64,000 nt of DNA from JAWWOL01 sp963797535 (GTDB lineage: Bacteria > Actinomycetota > Actinomycetes > JAWWOL01). Below are positions 59,564 to 64,000 of the stretch, in pieces. Made by a program: the position numbers and the translations under genes. Location of the stretch: contig CAWCPQ010000001.1 of NCBI GenBank assembly GCA_963797535.1, positions 2,666,001-2,730,000 of the forward strand, given 5' to 3'. Numbering within the stretch: position 1 is the first letter of the stretch; the number at the start of each line of letters is the position of its first letter. Under the pieces are notes generated by a model. It saw nothing but the letters and a program-made list of their open reading frames with translations, had not been told where the DNA came from and ran no database searches.

Positions 59564-60091
59564 GTGTCCGACGCTCTCGGTGCCAGCCGCCACTCAGCGC
59601 TCGCGATCCGCCCTGCCGAGATCGGGGACGTGCCGGCGCTGACCGAGCTCTACAACCACTACATCCGGACCTCTGCGATCACGTTCGACATCGACCCGTG
59701 GACGGCCGACCAGCGGATGGAGTGGTTCTCCCACTACGCCCCGACCGGGAGGCACCGGCTGCTGGTCGCTCACGACGACGACGAGCTGGTCGGGTACGCG
59801 TCGACGAGTCCCTTCGCGGTGAAGGCGGCGTACGAGACCTCGGTCGAGGTCACCGTGTACATCTCGCACACGCACAAGCACCAAGGCATCGGAAAAGCCT
59901 TGTACACCAGGCTTTTTGAGGAGATGGAAGGCGAGGACGTGCACCGCGCCTACGCCGGTGTCACGTTGCCCAACGAGGCATCGATCGGGCTGCACCGGCA
60001 TTTCGGCTTTTCCGACGTGGGCGTCTACCGCGAGGTCGGCCGCAAGTTCGGCACCTACTACGACGTCCTGCGGATGCAGCGAGAGCTCTGA
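59564..60091 (+). CDS. GNAT N-acetyltransferase (phosphinothricin acetyltransferase-like)
   Basis: This encodes 175 residues from GTG 59564, with AGGA upstream. The GNAT motifs are IRPAEIGDVPALTELYNHYI, the acetyl-CoA loop HKHQGIGKALYTRLFE and LHRHFGFSDVGVYREVGRKF. The pattern is that of the PAT/Bar family, which acetylates phosphinothricin, methionine sulfone and related amino-acid analogues. The natural substrate is unknown. It meets the convergent cation-efflux gene with no gap. Confidence 0.9.
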   Translation: MSDALGASRHSALAIRPAEIGDVPALTELYNHYIRTSAITFDIDPWTADQRMEWFSHYAPTGRHRLLVAHDDDELVGYASTSPFAVKAAYETSVEVTVYISHTHKHQGIGKALYTRLFEEMEGEDVHRAYAGVTLPNEASIGLHRHFGFSDVGVYREVGRKFGTYYDVLRMQREL

Positions 60092-61021
60092 CTAGTGCGC
60101 CGCGTGGCCGTGCGGCAGGGTCAGGAGGTGCGACGGCTCGACGTCGCAGGTCTCGCACTCGAGCTCCAGCGTCGCGTGCCCGATGGCGAAGTCGTCGGCC
60201 AGCCGCTGCTTGAGCCGCTCGCCCACCACCCTGGCGTCCTCCAGCGACGGGTGGCCGCTGACCAGGACGTGGGCACTCATCGCGCGGACCTCGGAGGACA
60301 GGCTCCAGACATGCAGGTCGTGCACCCCCAGCACGCCCTCGTCGGCGCACAGCGTGGACACCACCTCGTCGATGTCGAGGCCGGTCGGCGTCGACTCGAG
60401 CAGGACGTCAGCCGAGTCCCGTACGAGACCGAAGGCCTGGGCGCCGATGAGTGCTGCGACGAGCAGCGAGGACAACGGGTCGAGGATGTACGGGCCGCCC
60501 AGCCAGATCGCAAGACCCGATGCGGCCACGGCCAGCGACGCGAGCACGTCGCCGCCGAGGTGCAGGGTGACCGCGCGCACATTGAGATCGCGGCCGCCGG
60601 GCTCTCGCACCACGAGCACGGCGACGACGTTGAGCAGTGCAGCGATCGAGGCGACGACGGCCACCAGCCCACCGCGTACGGCTGGCGGGTCGGACAGCCG
60701 CCGGATGGCTTCCACCGCCAGCCACCCGGTCACGACGGCGATGAGGACGGCGTTGGCGAGCGCCGCCAAGATCGTCGCCCGGTGGTAGCCGTACGACCGC
60801 GCAGCCGTTGGCGGCCGGCGGGACCAGCTCACCGCGATCATCGCCAGCACGATGGCCGCGACGTCGACGAGGTTGTGCGCGGCATCAGCGAACAGGCCGA
60901 GCGAGTGCGCGCTGATGCCCGCGACCACCTGGCCGAGCACGATCACGACGTTGAGGCCGAGCGCTATCGCGAGAGCACGGCTGCGCCCGCTCGTCACGTC
61001 GTGCGCGTGCCCCGTACCCAT
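60092..61021 (-). CDS. Cation diffusion facilitator (zinc efflux) transporter
   Basis: This 309-residue protein has six membrane segments and an N-terminal GHAHDVTSGR. The metal sites are HSLGLFADAAHNLVDVA (HxxxD type) in helix II and TLHLGGDVLASLA (HxxxD) in helix V. A C-terminal cytoplasmic domain ends with a Cys pair and His-rich LPHGHAAH. It exports Zn or similar divalent cations using the proton gradient (CzcD-like). Confidence 0.92.
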   Translation of the reverse strand: MGTGHAHDVTSGRSRALAIALGLNVVIVLGQVVAGISAHSLGLFADAAHNLVDVAAIVLAMIAVSWSRRPPTAARSYGYHRATILAALANAVLIAVVTGWLAVEAIRRLSDPPAVRGGLVAVVASIAALLNVVAVLVVREPGGRDLNVRAVTLHLGGDVLASLAVAASGLAIWLGGPYILDPLSSLLVAALIGAQAFGLVRDSADVLLESTPTGLDIDEVVSTLCADEGVLGVHDLHVWSLSSEVRAMSAHVLVSGHPSLEDARVVGERLKQRLADDFAIGHATLELECETCDVEPSHLLTLPHGHAAH

Positions 61022-61046
61022 GCGTCGAGGTTAGCCGCTGGCTGGC

Positions 61047-61679
61047 TCACTTGCCGCTGAGTCCGGACAAGGCGTCGATGCCGCACGTGGTCTTCATGTA
61101 GGCCAGGACGTGCTTGGACGCGGCCAGGACCTTGGCGTTGGACAACCCGGCCAGGGCGGAGGGGTCGAGCTTGGTGTAGTCGTAGTGCGCCGCGATCAGC
61201 GCCTTGTCGAGAGCGGTGGACACCCCCAGCAGCACCACCATGTCCGGCTTGATCGCGGAGGGACTCATGGCGATGACGGCCTTGCTCTCGGCCATGGACT
61301 TCGCGACGATGGCCTTGATGCTCGACGGGTCGCTGCCGGCGCCTGCCGCGGCAGCACCCACGCCGTTGAGCGAGTTGGCGACGTTCTTGCAGAAGTCGCC
61401 GCCACCGGTCGCCTTGATCTTCGTCGTCGTCGGGGAGGGCGCGCTCGTGGTGGTCTTGCTTCCAGCGCTGGTCGCCGGGGCAGCCGAGGGTGTCGTACCC
61501 GCGGACTTCGCAGCGGCAGCCGCCGAGGGCGACGTGCCGCCGGCGGAGGTGGTGCCCGCCGCTGAGGTGGTCGGCGACGCGCCTGCGGAGCTGCTGCCAC
61601 CGCCACAAGCAGTCGCGGTCAGTGCGACGGCGAGCAGGACCGCAGCGGGTCCGACGTGCCGGCGGTGAATGGCGCTCAT
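61047..61679 (-). CDS. Hypothetical lipoprotein with Ala/Ser/Thr-rich linker
   Basis: This encodes 210 residues from ATG 61679, preceded by GAGAGGA. The signal peptide ends in a lipobox (LTATACGGG). A low-complexity Ala/Ser/Thr/Pro linker of about 65 residues follows. The C-terminal domain, of about 110 residues, has a Cys near each end (DFCKNV, TTCGID), probably a disulfide. The domain is helical and not recognised. It is surface-exposed with no clear partners. Confidence 0.78.
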   Translation of the reverse strand: MSAIHRRHVGPAAVLLAVALTATACGGGSSSAGASPTTSAAGTTSAGGTSPSAAAAAKSAGTTPSAAPATSAGSKTTTSAPSPTTTKIKATGGGDFCKNVANSLNGVGAAAAGAGSDPSSIKAIVAKSMAESKAVIAMSPSAIKPDMVVLLGVSTALDKALIAAHYDYTKLDPSALAGLSNAKVLAASKHVLAYMKTTCGIDALSGLSGK

Positions 61680-61792
61680 GTGAATTCCTCTCGCGTACGA
61701 TCTGCGGACGTACAAACAGAGTCGGGCCTGATACATCGACCGTGCACCGCAACCCCATTGTGGCGCAGGTGGGGCCCCGGCGGTGCTTACCC

Positions 61793-62815
61793 CTACGCCG
61801 AGGCGGCACTCCCGGACCAGATCGCGGCCGTTGCAGCGGTGGTCACGGCCACGGTCGTCAGCGCTGCGTAGTCCAACGTCGCCGGCAGGTCAGTCGGCCG
61901 GTGGTAGCTCGGGTTCCGAAAGCTCGCCGTGTCCGTGACCATGAGGGACGGCACCCCACGCCGCCAGAACGCTGCATGGTCGCTGCGGCTCAGGTGCACG
62001 GTGTACGGGAGTGCGACCGTACTCATCGTTCCGGCGAGGCCGTCACGCCGCGGATCACGCAGGAGTACGGCGCGGTGGTCGCGCAGGGCGGCGGCGGCGC
62101 GCCACAGCTCCGCCGCCGGGGCAGACGACCGACGATGAACCACCAGGCTGAAGTCGCCGACGGCATCGACGACTTCCCTTGCTGCTGCAGGAAACACGCG
62201 GCCAGCGCCGAACGGCAGCCGTTGAGTCCCTGGCTCGTCGCTGTAGTAGCCGACCGCCTCCAGGCCGATCATCCCGGAGAGCTGACCGGCGGTGAGCAGC
62301 CGACGCGCTGCCACCGAGGCACCCGTGAGACCGACCTCCTCGAGATCGAACACGGCCAGGATCACCGCAGGCGGCGAAGGCAAAGTGCCGAGCAGCCGGG
62401 CAATCTCGAGCAGGACGGCGACACCTGACGCGTTGTCATCGGCGCCCGGGCTGTGCCGCACGGTGTCCAGGTGGGCGCCGACGACGACCGCTGGACCCTC
62501 CGGAGCTCCGGGATGTCGGGCGACCAGGTTGGCTCCGGAGAGCTTGCGATATGGGCGTACGCGCAGCACCTTGGCCGACCGGTCCGCCCTGTCGTTGCTG
62601 GCAACCCGCAAGGCCGCTGTGAACGGCTGCGCCTCCACCCGCCAGCCGGCCCCGCCCAGCTCCTGCAGGACGTGGTCCTCGGCGGCTTCCATCGCCTCCG
62701 GCGCCCACCGCCGGTTGCGCGGGCCGACCGCGAGCCGTTCGACGTCAGCCCGAACCCGCTGCGAATCTGCTTGCGCGGCAAGGAAACCGACGACGTTTGC
62801 GAGCGTCGAGGACAA
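61793..62815 (-). CDS. M28-family metallopeptidase
   Basis: This 340-residue protein begins at TTG 62815, three bases after the upstream gene. Zinc ligands of M28 co-catalytic aminopeptidases are visible: His in GAHLDTV, the bridging Asp in GADDNASG, Glu in FDLEEVGLTG, and His near the end (PSYHRPTD). No signal peptide is present, so it may act inside the cell. Substrate specificity cannot be read from the sequence. Confidence 0.88.
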   Translation of the reverse strand: MSSTLANVVGFLAAQADSQRVRADVERLAVGPRNRRWAPEAMEAAEDHVLQELGGAGWRVEAQPFTAALRVASNDRADRSAKVLRVRPYRKLSGANLVARHPGAPEGPAVVVGAHLDTVRHSPGADDNASGVAVLLEIARLLGTLPSPPAVILAVFDLEEVGLTGASVAARRLLTAGQLSGMIGLEAVGYYSDEPGTQRLPFGAGRVFPAAAREVVDAVGDFSLVVHRRSSAPAAELWRAAAALRDHRAVLLRDPRRDGLAGTMSTVALPYTVHLSRSDHAAFWRRGVPSLMVTDTASFRNPSYHRPTDLPATLDYAALTTVAVTTAATAAIWSGSAASA

Positions 62816-62818
62816 CGG

Positions 62819-63418
62819 TCAGCCTCTGATGGCCGAGATCGCGCTGATGATCGCGAAGATCACGAGGATAGCGGCGGTGATCCGCTGGAGCAGTCGAACG
62901 TTGACGTACTTCAGCAGCTTGGCACCGAGGACGACCCCGAGTCCGCTCACCAGCCACAGGCCGAGCGTCGCGCCGACGGCCACCGTCAGCGGGTCGTACT
63001 TGGCCGCATAGTTGGCGGTGGCGATCTGGGTGATGTCGCCCCACTCACCCAGGAAGATCACCGTGAACGAGGTCAGGAACACCCGCCAGAACGGGGTCGG
63101 CAGCGCCCCCTTTTCGAGATTCGCCTCTGCCTGCTCAGCCTCGCTCTCCTCCTCCTCGACCGAGAACAGCACGAGGCCGGCGCCGGCCAGGAAGAGCACG
63201 GCCACGACGCTTTGGACCAACCGGTGCGGCAGCAGGTGGAGCAGGCTGCCGGCGGTGACGGCGATGATGACGTGTACGAGGAACGCGGAGGCGACACCGA
63301 GCCACACGTACAACGGCCGGTAGCGCGTGCCCAGCACCAGGGACGCGAACATGCTCTTGTCCGGCAGCTCAGCCAGGAAGATCACTGCAGCGACGGTGAG
63401 CAGGATTCCGAAGCTCAC
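62819..63418 (-). CDS. TMEM165/GDT1-family cation transporter
   Basis: This encodes 199 residues from GTG 63418, overlapping the malic enzyme stop by GTGA. Six hydrophobic segments hold two copies of the family signature: ELPDKSMFAS in the first helix and EWGDITQIA in the fourth. The usual ExGDK(T/S) is Pro in the first and Ile in the second. A charged cytoplasmic loop (EEEESEAEQAEANLEK) lies between. Relatives export Mn or exchange Ca/Mn for protons. Confidence 0.88.
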   Translation of the reverse strand: MSFGILLTVAAVIFLAELPDKSMFASLVLGTRYRPLYVWLGVASAFLVHVIIAVTAGSLLHLLPHRLVQSVVAVLFLAGAGLVLFSVEEEESEAEQAEANLEKGALPTPFWRVFLTSFTVIFLGEWGDITQIATANYAAKYDPLTVAVGATLGLWLVSGLGVVLGAKLLKYVNVRLLQRITAAILVIFAIISAISAIRG

Positions 63419-64000
63419 CCGCGGTCTGCCTTCGTCGGACCGCCTGCTGCCTCTGCTACGGCCTTGGCGACCCGGTCGTGCACGTTGCTGGCGAACATCG
63501 ACGGGATGATCACCCCGACCGACAGCTGCTCGTCGGTGACCGTGTCGGCGATGGCCTTGGTGGCAGCCAGCTTCATCGCGGAGGTCACAGCGCGGGCTCT
63601 CGCGTCGAGCGCCCCGCGAAAGAAGCCGGGAAAGCACAGCGAGTTGTTGACCTGGTTGGGGTAGTCGCTGCGACCGGTCGCGTACAGCGCGCCTTCCGGC
63701 ATCTCCTCAGCGAACACCTCGGGTACGGGGTTGGACAGCGCGAAGACGATCGGGCGCCGCGCCATGGTGGACAGCAGCTCCGGGTCGACCGATCCACGCA
63801 TCGCAGCACCGATGAAGACGTCCGCACCGCGCAGGGCGTCCTCGAGGGTCGAGATGCCGCGGGGATTGGTGCAGTCGGCGATCCGCTGGTGGTGGGGCAA
63901 CGTGGCCAGTGACGCCCCGGCGAGCGCGCCGACCAGGGGGCCGTCCTTGTCGACCGCGATGACGTCGACGACCCCGGCGTCGAGCAGAGCGTGGGTGATG
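63415..64000 (-). CDS. NAD(P)-dependent malic enzyme, C-terminal part (partial)
   Basis: The window edge cuts the gene; 195 codons remain. The C-terminal NAD-binding domain has ALRGADVFIGAAMRGSVD, IVFALSNPVPEV, ATGRSDYPNQVNNSLCFPG and FRGALDARA, typical of bacterial malic enzymes. It decarboxylates malate to pyruvate. The stop overlaps the GDT1-family gene start. Confidence 0.93.
   Translation of the reverse strand, partial: ITHALLDAGVVDVIAVDKDGPLVGALAGASLATLPHHQRIADCTNPRGISTLEDALRGADVFIGAAMRGSVDPELLSTMARRPIVFALSNPVPEVFAEEMPEGALYATGRSDYPNQVNNSLCFPGFFRGALDARARAVTSAMKLAATKAIADTVTDEQLSVGVIIPSMFASNVHDRVAKAVAEAAGGPTKADRG

Overview
This is about 64 kb of high-GC DNA from an actinobacterium. The support is two WhiB-family iron-sulfur regulators, a MarP-type acid-resistance protease, a PonA2-type penicillin-binding protein with a PASTA domain, a short 4.5S-type SRP RNA, SigE-family sigma factors, GTG/TTG starts, and very frequent 4-nt GTGA/ATGA stop-start overlaps. 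I cannot name a genus from the sequence alone. No plasmid, phage, IS element or CRISPR array was seen.

The left half follows a gene order known from Mycobacterium tuberculosis (Rv3671c to Rv3683). It runs marP, NUDIX, TlpA-like thioredoxin, nth, crp (1.6-6.7 kb); MBL-fold hydrolase (15.4-16.1 kb); RidA, DUF4177, a WhiB protein, two ArsA-type ATPases, WhiB4-like protein, ponA2 and a metallophosphoesterase (27-35.7 kb). Two accessory blocks interrupt it. Block A (6.7-15.2 kb) holds a P-loop kinase-like gene, two gene remnants meeting at a junction, a PAP2 phosphatase, a PrmC-like methyltransferase, and a TetR-controlled four-gene catabolic-looking operon (binding protein, GAF protein, Asp/Glu-racemase-superfamily enzyme, NodB-fold deacetylase). 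A tRNA-3'-end-like fragment lies just beyond it. Block B (17.2-26.2 kb) is one giant cell-wall protein: signal peptide, lectin-like head, 25 tandem Ig-like repeats, two CshA-like repeats and an LPFTG sorting signal. It is interrupted by a single-base frameshift near 18.71 kb and stands divergent to a MerR regulator.

From 35.7 to 47.7 kb lie tRNA-Pro, a MarR-controlled pair with a perfect 14-bp inverted-repeat operator, and two paralogous SigE-type sigma/membrane-partner modules on either side of the asd-ask lysine/threonine genes. Then come recR and dnaX (without the usual ybaB), a small acidic ORF, SRP RNA, tRNA-Ser and a GT-C mannosyltransferase-like protein. From 47.6 to 56 kb are an HxlR/quinone-oxidoreductase pair, a PadR-ABC transporter operon with a 40-bp palindrome over its promoter, and a GAF-PAS-GGDEF-EAL c-di-GMP enzyme. 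The last part has tRNA-Ser, tadA with two paralogous partner genes, recQ, a GNAT acetyltransferase, a cation diffusion facilitator, a lipoprotein, an M28 peptidase, a GDT1-family transporter and the 3' end of a malic enzyme.

The most interesting items are the RsiG-like protein next to crp, which has one complete and one degenerate c-di-GMP-binding motif; the giant repeat protein and its frameshift; the TetR-controlled enzyme operon of unknown substrate; the duplicated sigma modules; and several strong operator-like palindromes.
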